60,132 nt of DNA from Rubrivivax sp. (GCA_030653505.1 JAURZK010000047.1:1-60132), one strand, 5' to 3'; numbered from the stretch's first letter, positions 9,007-18,550 are shown. Notes: a model not told the origin generated them from the letters alone. A program made the numbers and translations.

Positions 9007-10106
9007 AGCCCGCCCTGCCGAGCACCCGCCGCCTCTTTGCGCAGGGCCTGTTGCTGGCCCTCGTCGCCAGCTGCGGCGGCTCGGGCGCCGGAAGTGCGCC
9101 GGCCGCACCGGCCACACCGGTCTACCCAGCGCTGCGCGCCGCCGACCTTGCCGTGCTGATCGCAGAAGGCGACGCCACCAGCGAGGCCGTGGGCCGCGCC
9201 TACCAGCAGGCGCGTGGCATCCCCGAGGCGAACATGATCCGCGTGCCGGTGCCCACCGGCGCTGCCTTCATCGACGCCACAGCCTTCGCCGCGCTGAAGA
9301 CCGCGGTCGACTCGCACCTGCCTGCCGGCGTGCAGGCCACGCTGGTCACCTGGTCGCAGCCCTCGCGTGTGCGCGGCAGCTGCTCGATGGGCATCACCAG
9401 CGCGCTGGCCTTTGGCTACGACGCGGCCTATTGCGGCGGCTGCGTGGCCACGCGCGCCAGCACCTACCACGACAGCGACAGCGGCAAGCCATTCACCGAC
9501 CACGGCCTGCGACCATCGATGATGCTCGGTGCGGCCACGCTGGCCGAGGCCCAGGCACTGATCAACCGCGGCCTGGCCGCCGAAGCCAGCCTCACGCGCG
9601 GCGGTGCGACGGGCCACGCCTGGCTCGTGCGCACGAGCGACGCGGGTCGCAGCGTGCGCACCGACGACTTCCGCAGCCTGGCCGCACGCACCGTGCCGGG
9701 CGTGACGATGCACTATGTGGACAACGCCGCAGGCACAGGCAACGACGCCGTGGTCAACCAGCGCGACGTGCTCTTCTACTTCACCGGCCTGGCCCAGGTG
9801 CCCGAAATCGCCACCAACACCTACCTGCCCGGCGCCGTGGCCGACCACCTCACCAGCTCTGGCGGTTTCCTGCCCGACGGCGGCGGCCAGATGCCGGCCA
9901 CGGCCTGGCTGCAAGCCGGCGCCACCGGCAGCTACGGCACGGTCGAGGAGCCCTGCAACTTCGCGCAGAAGTTTCCGCGCGCCAGCGTGCTGGTGAAGCA
10001 CTACGCGCGCGGCAACACGCTGATCGAGGCCTACTGGAAGTCGGTGCAGTGGCCCGGCCAGGGCCTCTTCCTGGGCGACCCGCTGGCACGCCCCTGGGCA
10101 CCCTGA
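9003..10106 (+). CDS. TIGR03790-type lipoprotein
   Basis: A 367-residue protein with a lipoprotein signal: hydrophobic residues ending LLLALVASCGG, where the Cys (about residue 24) would be lipidated. The body resembles the TIGR03790 family, secreted proteins of unknown function often found in bacteria with PEP-CTERM systems. Typical stretches are YQQARGIPEANMIRV, SYGTVEEPCNFAQKFPR and the ending QGLFLGDPLARPWAP. Its start overlaps the sir2 stop by four bases, so both are probably translated together. This genome also carries a PEP-CTERM protein (23971-24600), which fits. Confidence 0.75.
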   Translation: MKPALPSTRRLFAQGLLLALVASCGGSGAGSAPAAPATPVYPALRAADLAVLIAEGDATSEAVGRAYQQARGIPEANMIRVPVPTGAAFIDATAFAALKTAVDSHLPAGVQATLVTWSQPSRVRGSCSMGITSALAFGYDAAYCGGCVATRASTYHDSDSGKPFTDHGLRPSMMLGAATLAEAQALINRGLAAEASLTRGGATGHAWLVRTSDAGRSVRTDDFRSLAARTVPGVTMHYVDNAAGTGNDAVVNQRDVLFYFTGLAQVPEIATNTYLPGAVADHLTSSGGFLPDGGGQMPATAWLQAGATGSYGTVEEPCNFAQKFPRASVLVKHYARGNTLIEAYWKSVQWPGQGLFLGDPLARPWAP

Positions 10107-10148
10107 GCGCCCTGCCCCCTGCCTCCTGCCCCCTGCCCCCTGGCACGT

Positions 10149-11027
10149 TCAGCGCGCGGCGTTCTCTGCAATGCCTTGCGCGAAGTGCGGCAGCAGTTGC
10201 AGGGGCAGGTCGTGCCCCATGCCCGGCACGATGTCGGCCACCGCGCCGCGGATGCGCTGCGCCAGATCGTGGCCGGCGGCCACGCGCACCAGCGGGTCGG
10301 CCTCGCCGTGGATGATGCGGGTGGGGGCGGTGATCATCGGCATCAGCGCCGAACGGTCGCCGTCGGCCACCACGGCGACGATCTGCCGCGCCGTGCCCGC
10401 CGGGTGCCAGGCGCGTCGCACCGTGGCCTCCAGGCGCCGACGCTGGCGCTCGCGGTCGGCCGGGTAGGCAGGGCTGCCGATCACCTTCAGCAGGTGTTCG
10501 AGGTGGGCCACCACGTCGTCCACCGCACCGCTGCGCGGCCGCGATATCAGCGCATGGCGCACACGCAGCCCCGGCTGCGGCAGCTTGCGGGAACCGGTGG
10601 TGGTCATCATCAGTGTCAGGCTCTTCAATCGGTGCGGGTGTTTCGCGGCCAGATGCTGCGCGATCATGCCGCCCATCGACGCACCGCAGACATGCGCGCG
10701 CTGCAGGCCCAGCGCATCGAGCACGCCCAGCGCGTCCTGCGCCATGTCGGCCATGCCGTAGGCCGTGGCCACTGGCAGCCGCAAGCTGTAGCGGATGGCC
10801 TGCACCGCCACGTTGGGCAGGCCCAGGTGGTCGAAACCCTGGCTCAGCCCGATGTCGCGGTTGTCCATGCGGATGACCCGGAAGCCCCGCGTTACCAGCA
10901 ATTGCACCAGTTCGTCGGGCCAGGCCGTCAGCTGCATGCCCAGGCCCATGATCAGCAGCAACGGCTCGCCGCCGGGCAGCCCCTGGTCGTCGATCTCGAT
11001 GCCGATGCCGTTGGCGACGATCTGCAT
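10149..11027 (-). CDS. Alpha/beta hydrolase
   Basis: A 292-residue alpha/beta-hydrolase. The nucleophile elbow is GASMGG (Ser), the acid Asp lies in IIHGEADPLV, and the His in VPGMGHDLP. The oxyanion-hole region is LLLIMGLGMQL, close to the dihydrocoumarin/lactone hydrolase-like proteins annotated in many actinobacteria and proteobacteria. The substrate is unknown. ATG 11027 lies five bases after the stop of the upstream hydrolase gene, so these minus-strand genes form an operon with the wax-synthase gene further upstream. Confidence 0.83.
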   Translation of the reverse strand: MQIVANGIGIEIDDQGLPGGEPLLLIMGLGMQLTAWPDELVQLLVTRGFRVIRMDNRDIGLSQGFDHLGLPNVAVQAIRYSLRLPVATAYGMADMAQDALGVLDALGLQRAHVCGASMGGMIAQHLAAKHPHRLKSLTLMMTTTGSRKLPQPGLRVRHALISRPRSGAVDDVVAHLEHLLKVIGSPAYPADRERQRRRLEATVRRAWHPAGTARQIVAVVADGDRSALMPMITAPTRIIHGEADPLVRVAAGHDLAQRIRGAVADIVPGMGHDLPLQLLPHFAQGIAENAAR

Positions 11028-11032
11028 CCTGT

Positions 11033-11935
11033 CTACAGCCCCACCATCGCCTGCAGCGGCGAGTGGTGCGTGAGCTTGTAGAACCAGCGTCGCGCACCCT
11101 TCACGTCGAACGGTTTCCAGGCCTGGGGGTCCTGCGCCAGGCGGTCGGCGATGGCATAGAGCGCCAGCGGGTTCATGCCCATGCCGATGTGGCTGGCGTG
11201 CACCTCGATGTTCTCGGCCAGTGGCGCGGCCGGCATCACGCTGCACTGCCAGGCGACGACACCGTCGCTCTTGCTGTAGATCGAGGTCGTCGGGCAAGGC
11301 GGCGTGCCGCGGATCTGCTCGATGAGTTCGGCGTCGTGCGTGCTCTGGCCGCTGACCAGTTCGTAGAAACGCCAGGCGTTGGTGGCCCGCGGGTGAGCGT
11401 TGAAGGGTGTACCCAGCGTGATGACGCAACGTACATGCTCGGGCTGTTCCTTGGCCAGTTCACGGGCGTAGATGCCGCCCAGGCTCCAGCCGATGAGGCT
11501 CACACGCTCGCGGTGGCGCGTGGCCACCTGGCGCAGGTGCTCGCGGCAAGCTTCCAGCACACCGTGGCGCGGGCCGAAGTTGAAGCCCTGCTTCCAGGCG
11601 TAGGGGGTGTAGCCGCGTTCGCGCAGGAAGTTGCGCAGCGGCAGCGTGGTCAGGTCGGACGCGCCCAGGCCGGGAAACACCAGCACCGGGTGGCCATCGC
11701 CGGCAGGCAGGCGGCTGAGCCAGGGGCGCGCGGCCAGCATGGCGGCGTATTCCCAGGGCGCACGCGCCTCGAGCATCAACTGCCAGGGGCCGGGCGCGTT
11801 GACCAGTTCGCGCACGTCCAGCGGCGCGAAGGGGTTCGGTGCGGGACGGGGGTGCGACGCCGGCGCAGCGGTTTCGGGTTCTGCGGCCTCGACCGACGCG
11901 TGGGCCGGTCGGCGCCGGCGCTTCGGAAGACTCAT
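11033..11935 (-). CDS. Lipase-like alpha/beta hydrolase
   Basis: A 300-residue protein. After a basic, disordered 30-residue start it has a lipase-like fold: VLVFPGLGASD (oxyanion region), IGWSLGG (nucleophile Ser, about residue 149), YSKSDGVV (acid) and HASHIGMG (catalytic His). The WxxxE-free architecture resembles bacterial triacylglycerol-lipase-like proteins annotated near wax ester synthases. No signal peptide is seen, so it probably acts in the cytoplasm on storage lipids or similar esters. It lies nine bases after the WS/DGAT gene. Confidence 0.8.
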   Translation of the reverse strand: MSLPKRRRRPAHASVEAAEPETAAPASHPRPAPNPFAPLDVRELVNAPGPWQLMLEARAPWEYAAMLAARPWLSRLPAGDGHPVLVFPGLGASDLTTLPLRNFLRERGYTPYAWKQGFNFGPRHGVLEACREHLRQVATRHRERVSLIGWSLGGIYARELAKEQPEHVRCVITLGTPFNAHPRATNAWRFYELVSGQSTHDAELIEQIRGTPPCPTTSIYSKSDGVVAWQCSVMPAAPLAENIEVHASHIGMGMNPLALYAIADRLAQDPQAWKPFDVKGARRWFYKLTHHSPLQAMVGL

Positions 11936-11944
11936 GCAGCCATG

Positions 11945-13624
11945 TTAGCCAGCGCGGCGCCTGCGCGACGGGGCAGCTTCCCTAGGTCGGCGTGTCACCT
12001 GCGAGACAGCCGCTTCCACCGCGCTGCCCATCATCGATTTCGCGGCCTTGCCGATGGCGCCGCTGACGGCGCCGGTGGCACCCGTCACGGCGTCCGTCAC
12101 GGCACCCGTCAGCCCGCCGGCCAGGCGCTTCGTGGCCTGTGTCGTGAGGCGCACCAGCCCGGGCTCGGCCGCGTCGTCGGCCGCGTCGCCGGGGCGCGGC
12201 AGCGCACGCAGGTCGTCGAAGGCGATGCGGACGGCATCGGCCAGCTCGGCCACGTCGGGCATGGCCGCGGCGTCTGCCATGAGGCCGAAGTCCAGGCCCT
12301 GGTCGTAGCTCTGCACGGTGATGTTCAGCGCCATGCCGTGCACGACGATGGACGTGGGGTAATTTGTCAGCATGCGCGCGCCGGCCATGTACAGCGGCAC
12401 CGTCGGCCCCGGCACGTTGCTGATGACGAGGTTGGCCACCTGCGGGATGCGGTCGGCCACGCGGGCCCTGCCGTAGAGCGCCGTGGCGGCCTCGATCAGC
12501 CAGGGCACGCCCAGCGATGGGTAGTCGGTGGGCAGGATGCTCTTGAGCCGGCCCATCGTCGACTTCATCGACGTCGACGCCGCCTTGACGTGCTCGAGCC
12601 GCTTCTTCGCATCGGCGATGTTCGTGCCCAGGCTGATGAAGCTCATCGACGCCTGGTTGTCGGCGGAGGTGTCGCCCTTCTCGCGCAGCGTGATCGGCAC
12701 CGCGGCCACCAGGCTCTTGCGCGGCAGCGTGCGCTGCTTGCCGTAGTGGCGGCGCAGCGCCGTGCTGCACAGCATCAGCACCATGTCGTTGACGGTCGCG
12801 TCGAAGGCCCGGCCCAGCGCCTTGACCTCGGGCAGCGGCAGCGTCACGGTGGCAAAGGCGCGGGCCGCCGTCACCGACACGTTCAGCGGCGTGCGCGGCG
12901 CCAGCGTGATGTTGCCGCTGCCCTTCTTGCCGGTGAGCAGTTCCGACGCCGACACCGCCGCCGTGGCGGCGTTCTTCAGCGTGCCCACCGTGGCCGGCAG
13001 GTTGCGCACGATGGCCGCCACCTTCTGCGCCTGGCTGCCGAGCACACCGCGCAGCATCTCGGTCATCTCCAGGCGGAAGACGCGCTTGCGCTTGGACGGC
13101 CGCATCTCGATGGCCCGCGGCTCGGGCGTGACGTCGAGCAGCGCATTGGCCAGCGCCACCGCGGCCTGCCCGTCCACCGCGGCGTGGTGCAGCTGGGTGT
13201 AGAGCGCCACACGCCTGCGGCCGTTGGCGCCGGGGGCCAGGCCTTCGAAGACGTGCATCTTCCACAGCGGCTTGTTGCGGTCGAGCAGCACCGGGTGCAG
13301 GCGCGACACCGCGCCTTCCAGCTCGGCCATGCCGGCGCCGCCGGGGCCACTCGCCGCGAGCTTCACTTCGACGATGTGCTCGCGCAGATCAGGCACGGCG
13401 TCGACCCATGCCGGGTTGGCCAGGTTCAGCGGCATCCACCACAGCCGGCGCCGCAGCACGCCGGCCACCGGCAGGCGGCCCGCCACGTGCTTGCGCAAGG
13501 CCGTGACGAACCTGCCCTTGGTGCCCGCCGGCAGTTCGAAGACGTGCAGCGCACCCACGTGCATGGGCATCTCGGCCGTCTCGAGGTAGAGGAAAGTGGC
13601 GTCCAGGCCTGAGAGTTGTTGCAT
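11945..13624 (-). CDS. Wax ester synthase / diacylglycerol acyltransferase
   Basis: A 559-residue WS/DGAT enzyme, which esterifies an acyl-CoA to a fatty alcohol or diacylglycerol to make storage lipid. The start QQLSGLDATFLYLET is typical, the catalytic HHxxxDG is HHAAVDG at residues 146-152, and the C-terminal domain shows NLVISNVPGP and the NIT segment (ALNITVQSYD). The last 80 residues form a Gly/Ala/Thr-rich tail (LTGAVTDAVTGATGAVSGA) ending in a basic stretch, beyond the usual length of about 470; it may bind the lipid surface. Two hydrolases follow in the same direction, suggesting synthesis and mobilisation of neutral lipid. Confidence 0.9.
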   Translation of the reverse strand: MQQLSGLDATFLYLETAEMPMHVGALHVFELPAGTKGRFVTALRKHVAGRLPVAGVLRRRLWWMPLNLANPAWVDAVPDLREHIVEVKLAASGPGGAGMAELEGAVSRLHPVLLDRNKPLWKMHVFEGLAPGANGRRRVALYTQLHHAAVDGQAAVALANALLDVTPEPRAIEMRPSKRKRVFRLEMTEMLRGVLGSQAQKVAAIVRNLPATVGTLKNAATAAVSASELLTGKKGSGNITLAPRTPLNVSVTAARAFATVTLPLPEVKALGRAFDATVNDMVLMLCSTALRRHYGKQRTLPRKSLVAAVPITLREKGDTSADNQASMSFISLGTNIADAKKRLEHVKAASTSMKSTMGRLKSILPTDYPSLGVPWLIEAATALYGRARVADRIPQVANLVISNVPGPTVPLYMAGARMLTNYPTSIVVHGMALNITVQSYDQGLDFGLMADAAAMPDVAELADAVRIAFDDLRALPRPGDAADDAAEPGLVRLTTQATKRLAGGLTGAVTDAVTGATGAVSGAIGKAAKSMMGSAVEAAVSQVTRRPREAAPSRRRRAG

Positions 13625-13781
13625 GCGGGGCCTTCCAGCCGAGCGGCTGCGGTAGCGCGATGCTAGGCGCTAAGCGCGCCTGCGGGCCTTGGGGACTGTC
13701 CCGGATGGCGCCGGGCGGTACACCGGACTTCCGCGCCGGCGTCCAGCCGCAGCATTCGACCAGGGCACGGGGCAGCGGCAC

Positions 13782-15290
13782 TCAGCGCCGGCTCTTGCCG
13801 CCGGGCTTCTTCGCCAAGGCGGCCTCCACCGCTTCGCAAAGCGTCTTCAGCACCTTGATGCGGGCGTGGTACTTGTTGTTGGCCTCGACCAGCGTCCACG
13901 GCGCTGCGGCGGTGGACGTGCGGTCGACCATGTCGCAGACCGCGGCTTCGTACGCGTCCCACTTCTCGCGGTTACGCCAGTCGTCGTCGGTGATCTTGAA
14001 ACGCTTGAACTCGACCTGCTCGCGCAGCTTGAAACGCTTGAACTGCTCGTCCTTGCTCACCGCGAGCCAGAACTTGGCCACCACCATGCCGTGTCGTACC
14101 AGCGCGGCCTCGAAGTCGTTGATCTCGCCGTAGGCGCGTTTCCAGTCGGCTTCGCTGCAGAAGCCCTCGACCCGCTCGACGAGCACCCGCCCGTACCACG
14201 AGCGGTCGAAGAACGCGAAGCGGCCGCGCCGCGGCAGCGGGCGCCAGAAGCGCCAGAGGTAGGGCTGGGCGCGCTCTTCCTCGGTGGGCGCGGCCACCGG
14301 GACGTTGTCGTAGCCGCGTGCGTCCAGCGCGCCGGTGACGCGGCGTATCGCCCCACCCTTGCCTGCGCCGTCGTTGCCCTCGAACACCGCCACCACCGAG
14401 AGTTTGCGGAAACGTGGGTGGCGCGCCGCCAGGTTCAGCCGGCCCTGCCATTTCTCGAGCTGTCGCTGGTAGGCGGCGCGGGTCATCGGCTGGTCGAGCT
14501 GCAGTGCACTCAGCACGTTGACACGGTCGCCCGGTGCGGCCAGGGGCGGCGCCTTGCCGACGGCGGCCTTGGCGACCTTTTCGTCCAGGCGTGCGCGCAG
14601 CGCGGCCAGCAGGTGGCGGCCGACGGTCAGCGCGCGGTAGCGCGGGTCCGCGGCAGGCACCACGATCCAGGGCGCGGCGCCGGTACTGGTCTGGCGCAGG
14701 AAGGGGTCGCAGACCTCGACGAAGCGGTCGTAGAGCCTGAAGTAGTCCCACTCGGTCTGTGTGACGCGCCAGCGTGTCTTCGGGTCGGCTTCCAGCGCCT
14801 TCAGCCGTTTCTTCTGCTGCTCTTTCGAGAGGTGGAACCAGTACTTCAGCAGCACCACGCCTTCGTCGCACAGCATCTGTTCCAGGCGCTGGATGTGATT
14901 GATCTGGCGCGTGAAGTCGCCGTCGTCGATCTGCCCCAGCACGCGCTGCACGATGGGCAGGGTGTGCCAGGCGCCGAAGAAGATGCCGATCCGGCCCTTG
15001 GGCGGCAGCGCACGCCAGAAGCGCCAGTGCGCCGGGCGTTCGGCCTCCTCGTCAGAAGGTGTGCCGAAGGCCGCGGTGCGGATGTGCCGCGGGTCCATCC
15101 ACTCGTTGAGCAGGTTGACCGTCTCGCTCTTGCCCGCACCCTCGACGCCGGCAATGACGATCAGCACCGGAAAGCGCCCGTCGAGCTTGAGGTCGTACTG
15201 CGCGTTGAGCAGTGCCGCACGCAGCGTGACCTCTTCGCGCGCGTAGGCCGCCTTGGCGACCCGGTGTTTCAGCCTGGCCGATTCGAACAT
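13782..15290 (-). CDS. pap: Polyphosphate:AMP phosphotransferase (class II PPK2)
   Basis: A 502-residue protein with two PPK2 domains in tandem. The family transfers phosphate from polyphosphate to AMP to make ADP. The N-half has a Walker A-like VEGAGKSE but a degenerate lid (FFGAWHTLPIVQ). The C-half has GNDGAGKGG and the intact lid DRSWYGRVLVERVEG, so the C-half is the catalytic one, as known for the class. ATG 15290 gives the family start MFESARLKHR; a longer frame to 15341 lacks similarity. The gene is divergent from the exported protein at 15404. Confidence 0.92.
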   Translation of the reverse strand: MFESARLKHRVAKAAYAREEVTLRAALLNAQYDLKLDGRFPVLIVIAGVEGAGKSETVNLLNEWMDPRHIRTAAFGTPSDEEAERPAHWRFWRALPPKGRIGIFFGAWHTLPIVQRVLGQIDDGDFTRQINHIQRLEQMLCDEGVVLLKYWFHLSKEQQKKRLKALEADPKTRWRVTQTEWDYFRLYDRFVEVCDPFLRQTSTGAAPWIVVPAADPRYRALTVGRHLLAALRARLDEKVAKAAVGKAPPLAAPGDRVNVLSALQLDQPMTRAAYQRQLEKWQGRLNLAARHPRFRKLSVVAVFEGNDGAGKGGAIRRVTGALDARGYDNVPVAAPTEEERAQPYLWRFWRPLPRRGRFAFFDRSWYGRVLVERVEGFCSEADWKRAYGEINDFEAALVRHGMVVAKFWLAVSKDEQFKRFKLREQVEFKRFKITDDDWRNREKWDAYEAAVCDMVDRTSTAAAPWTLVEANNKYHARIKVLKTLCEAVEAALAKKPGGKSRR

Positions 15291-15403
15291 CGCATGCGGA
15301 AGTTCGCACGGCGCCTCCCCCGGGCCGCTGATCCACATCAAGGCCGCACGGCGCGCACAATGATTACCGTGCCGGGCAGCGAGCCCACGGAAGGGAAAAC
15401 ACG

Positions 15404-16075
15404 ATGAACAAGCTGCTGATGGGCACCGCCGCGGCGCTGTTGGGGCTGGCGGGCGCGGCGATGGCGCAGGCGCCGGTGGCCGTGGTCGAGGACGTGCGCG
15501 GCCGGCCGCCTGGCGTCGAGTTCATGGACTACGTCGCTGCCGGCAAGGTCATCCAGCTGGGGCCGAAGGACGTGATCGTGCTCGGCTACCTGAAGTCTTG
15601 CTGGCGCGAGACCATCACCGGCGGCACCGTCACCGTGGGTGAAGCACAGAGCAACGTGCAGCGCGGCAAGGTCGAGCGCGCGCAGGTGGAGTGCGAAGCC
15701 ACGCGCGGCAAGGTGGGCGCCCGCGAAGGCACGCAGAGCGCGGCCACGGTGTTCCGCAGCTTCCGCCGCGACGCAACGCCCGCACGGCCGCCGGCCACCG
15801 TCTACGGCCAGTCACCGGTGCTGGAGGTCGACACCACTCGCGGCGCGCTGATCATCGAGCGCCTGGACGAGGCCGCGCCGCGCATCGAAGTCGCCATCGG
15901 CGGCGCGGGGCTGCTGCGCGAACGTTTCTTCGACCTCGCCCGCGCCGGCGTGGTGCTGGTGCCGGGCGGCAGCTACGCGGCCAGCGTCGGCGAACGCAAG
16001 CTCGAATTCAAGGTGGCACCGCAGGCCGCACCGGGGGCGGCGCCGCTGGCCGGTCGCCTGCTGCGTTTCGACTGA
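15404..16075 (+). CDS. Exported FecR-like protein next to cyclase
   Basis: A 223-residue protein with a clear signal peptide (GTAAALLGLAGAAMAQAP, cleavage near residue 22). The following 80 residues loosely follow the FecR-like pattern, with AAGKVIQLGPKDVIVLGYL and ETITGGTVTVG, but the match is weak. It ends 36 bases before a CHASE2 cyclase gene, and FecR-domain proteins are often paired with CHASE2 cyclases, so it may be the periplasmic partner of that sensor. No enzyme motif is visible. Confidence 0.6.
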   Translation: MNKLLMGTAAALLGLAGAAMAQAPVAVVEDVRGRPPGVEFMDYVAAGKVIQLGPKDVIVLGYLKSCWRETITGGTVTVGEAQSNVQRGKVERAQVECEATRGKVGAREGTQSAATVFRSFRRDATPARPPATVYGQSPVLEVDTTRGALIIERLDEAAPRIEVAIGGAGLLRERFFDLARAGVVLVPGGSYAASVGERKLEFKVAPQAAPGAAPLAGRLLRFD

Positions 16076-16111
16076 CCGGCAGCCCCGGGCCCGCCGGCGT
16101 CTGCCCATCGC

Positions 16112-18268
16112 ATGGCGCATTTCCGCGGACGTGACGGCCTGGTGGTGGCGCTCGTTGCGATGGCCTGCGGTGGTCTCACCGCCCTGCCCGCTCTCGACGG
16201 CGTTCGAGGCCTGACGCTGGACGTGTTGACCGCGCTGCGCTGGCAGGCCTACGGCCCCCGCCATGACCCGGCCGGTTCGCCCGCGGTGGTGGTGGCCATC
16301 GACGAAGCCACCTACGCCACGCCGCCCTTCCAGGGTTCGCCCACCATCACCTGGACGCGCGAGATCGGCCGCGTGCTGCAGGCCGTGGTCGACGGCGGCG
16401 CGGCAGTGGTCGGCTTCGACATCGTGTTCCCGAGTTCGATCGAGCAGTCGGCCATCCCCTTCGGCGAAGACGCCGTCGGCAGCCGCCTGCGCGGCTTCGA
16501 CCGCGACTTTCTGCGCGCGCTGAACGGCGCCGCAAGCCAAGGCAAGCTGGTGCTGGGCGAGGTGCAGCACCGCGACGAGCCGATACGCCCGGCCGCCGGG
16601 CAGCGTTTTGCGGTGGGCCACCAGCGCAACATCCGTTCGCTCAACGCCTACAGCGACGCCGACGAGGTGCTGCGCCGGCTGCCGCTGAGCTTCACCGTCG
16701 ACGGCCGGCCCGTGCCCTCGATGGCCGTCGAACTGGCCGCGCGGGCGCTGGGCACCCAACCCGTCTTCGATGGCACCGGCGGCATGACGCTCGCGGGCTA
16801 TCGGGCGCCTGGGACCGCGCCCAACACGCTGACCCTGAACTTCGAGGGTGGTGCCGACGACGTGCCGACCTACTCGCTGGCCGACCTGCACGCCTGCGCT
16901 GCCCAAGGCGACACCGGCTACTTCCGCCGCCAGTTCGCCGGCAAGGTGGTGCTGCTGGGCACCGTGACCGACACCGACGACCGCCGCACCACGTCCAAGC
17001 GCTGGGCCACCGGGCTGGAAGGTGCCGGCGCGCCGCGTTGTGCGCTGCCGCTGCCCCCGGCCACAGGCCAAATGTCGCGGCAGACGGTGGCCGGCGTCTA
17101 CGTGCACGCGACGGCGGTCAACAACCTGCTGCACCGCGAGGCCGTCACCGCGCCCGGGCGCACGGCCTCCGCAGCCATCGCAGTCGCTCTTGCCGCCGTG
17201 GCCGCCGGTGCCGCGCTGCTGCTGGCGCCCTGGGCCGCGGTACTGACCACGCTGGCCGGGGCGGCGGCCTACACCGCCGGCGCCGTGTTTGCCTTCCGCG
17301 ACGCGCTGGCGCTGCCACTGCTGGAGCCGGCGCTGGCGGCAGCCGGGGCGCTGTTGGTGGCCATCGCCTGGCGTGTCGTCATCGCCGACAAGGATGGGCG
17401 TTTCCTGCGCAGGAGCTTCGGCCTGTACCTGGCGCCGCATGTCATCGAGCAGATGCTGCGGGCCGAGCGCCTGCCCGCGCTGGGTGGCGAGCAGCGCGAG
17501 GTGACGGTGTTCTTCTCGGACATCGCGGGCTTCTCCAGCTTCTCGGAGACGCTGTCGCCGCCCGAGCTGGTGGCGCTGATGAACGCCTACCTGTCGGCCA
17601 TGACCGACATCGTCGAAGGCCATGGCGGCTACGTCGACAAATACATCGGCGACGCCATCGTGGCCGTCTTCGGTGCCCCGGCCGACGAACCGCACCACGC
17701 GCGCAGCGCCGTGTCCGCCGCGCTGGACTGCCGAGACCGGCTGGCCCAGCTGAACCGCGACGACCCCGCCTTCCGCGCCCGCCCCCTGCACCACCGCATC
17801 GGCCTGAACTCGGGGCCGGCGCTGGTGGGCAACATCGGCTCGCGCCGGCGCTTCAACTACACGGTGATGGGCGACGCGGTGAACCTGGCGTCAAGGCTGG
17901 AAGGCGCGAACAAGTTCTTCGCCACCGACATCCTGGCCTCGGAAACCACGGTGGTGTCGTGCGGCCTGACCTGCACCTGGCGCGAAATCGACGCCATCCG
18001 CGTCAAGGGCCGCATGCAGGCGGTGCGTGTCTTCGAGCCGCTGGCCGCCGCCGGGCAGGAAACCGCCGAGCAGGCTGCGCGCGCCGCCGCCTACGCCGCG
18101 GGCCTGGCGGCCTGGCGTGTGCGTGACTTCGGCGCGGCGGCGGCAGGCTTTGCACGCTTTGCAGCGACCGATGCGCCGGCGGCGCAGTTCGAGCAGCGCG
18201 CGCTCGAACTGGCGGCGCACCCGCCTGGCGCCGATTGGGAGCCGGTGAACACCCTGCAAGGCAAGTGA
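16112..18268 (+). CDS. CHASE2-domain adenylate/guanylate cyclase
   Basis: A 718-residue membrane sensor. After an N-terminal membrane segment comes a periplasmic CHASE2 domain (about residues 35-340, with VVVAIDEATYA and VVGFDIVFPS), then three membrane helices (about 350-430) and a class III nucleotide cyclase domain (about 455-640). The two metal-binding aspartates are present in FFSDIAGFSS (Asp470) and KYIGDAIVAVFG (Asp514), followed by NYTVMGDAVNLASRLEG. It should therefore be an active cyclase making cAMP or cGMP; which one cannot be decided by eye. The C-terminal 70 residues look like a TPR-type helical tail. The probable partner is the exported protein just upstream. Confidence 0.9.
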   Translation: MAHFRGRDGLVVALVAMACGGLTALPALDGVRGLTLDVLTALRWQAYGPRHDPAGSPAVVVAIDEATYATPPFQGSPTITWTREIGRVLQAVVDGGAAVVGFDIVFPSSIEQSAIPFGEDAVGSRLRGFDRDFLRALNGAASQGKLVLGEVQHRDEPIRPAAGQRFAVGHQRNIRSLNAYSDADEVLRRLPLSFTVDGRPVPSMAVELAARALGTQPVFDGTGGMTLAGYRAPGTAPNTLTLNFEGGADDVPTYSLADLHACAAQGDTGYFRRQFAGKVVLLGTVTDTDDRRTTSKRWATGLEGAGAPRCALPLPPATGQMSRQTVAGVYVHATAVNNLLHREAVTAPGRTASAAIAVALAAVAAGAALLLAPWAAVLTTLAGAAAYTAGAVFAFRDALALPLLEPALAAAGALLVAIAWRVVIADKDGRFLRRSFGLYLAPHVIEQMLRAERLPALGGEQREVTVFFSDIAGFSSFSETLSPPELVALMNAYLSAMTDIVEGHGGYVDKYIGDAIVAVFGAPADEPHHARSAVSAALDCRDRLAQLNRDDPAFRARPLHHRIGLNSGPALVGNIGSRRRFNYTVMGDAVNLASRLEGANKFFATDILASETTVVSCGLTCTWREIDAIRVKGRMQAVRVFEPLAAAGQETAEQAARAAAYAAGLAAWRVRDFGAAAAGFARFAATDAPAAQFEQRALELAAHPPGADWEPVNTLQGK

Positions 18269-18349
18269 CGTCGGCGCCCGTCGGGCGCTTCGATGCAGAG
18301 GCCCCGCCTTGGAAGGCACAGCTGCCACCGCTCCCGGCACGCACCAAAG

Positions 18350-18384
18350 AACAAGCCGCTGCCTCGTCGAGGCAGCGGCTTGTT
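18350..18384. terminator. Bidirectional hairpin terminator
   Basis: A perfect 15-bp inverted repeat (AACAAGCCGCTGCCT and its complement) with a five-base loop CGTCG. It lies about 80 bases after the cyclase stop and 166 bases before the end of the convergent aminopeptidase gene. The flanking AA and TT on both sides suit a terminator used from either strand, though there is no long T-run. The remaining sequence of the 18269-18550 gap holds no gene I can support. Confidence 0.75.
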
Positions 18385-18550
18385 CGGCAAACGGGTACTT
18401 CAGGCGACGGGCACGGGTTCCGTTGTTCCGCCCAGTGGTGCGGTCGGTTCTCGCCTGCAGTGCCACTACTGTGCCATCGATGTATGACGGCAGCGTGACG
18501 AAGAGCGCCGTGTTTGCCGCCCTGTTCGCGGCTCAGGCGAACCGCCGCGC

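Noticed and set aside
13689..15407. Long plus-strand open frame opposite the polyphosphate phosphotransferase gene
   Set aside because: High GC produces long antisense frames. This one lacks any domain and is basic and His/Gln-rich, while the minus strand encodes a clear PPK2 protein.
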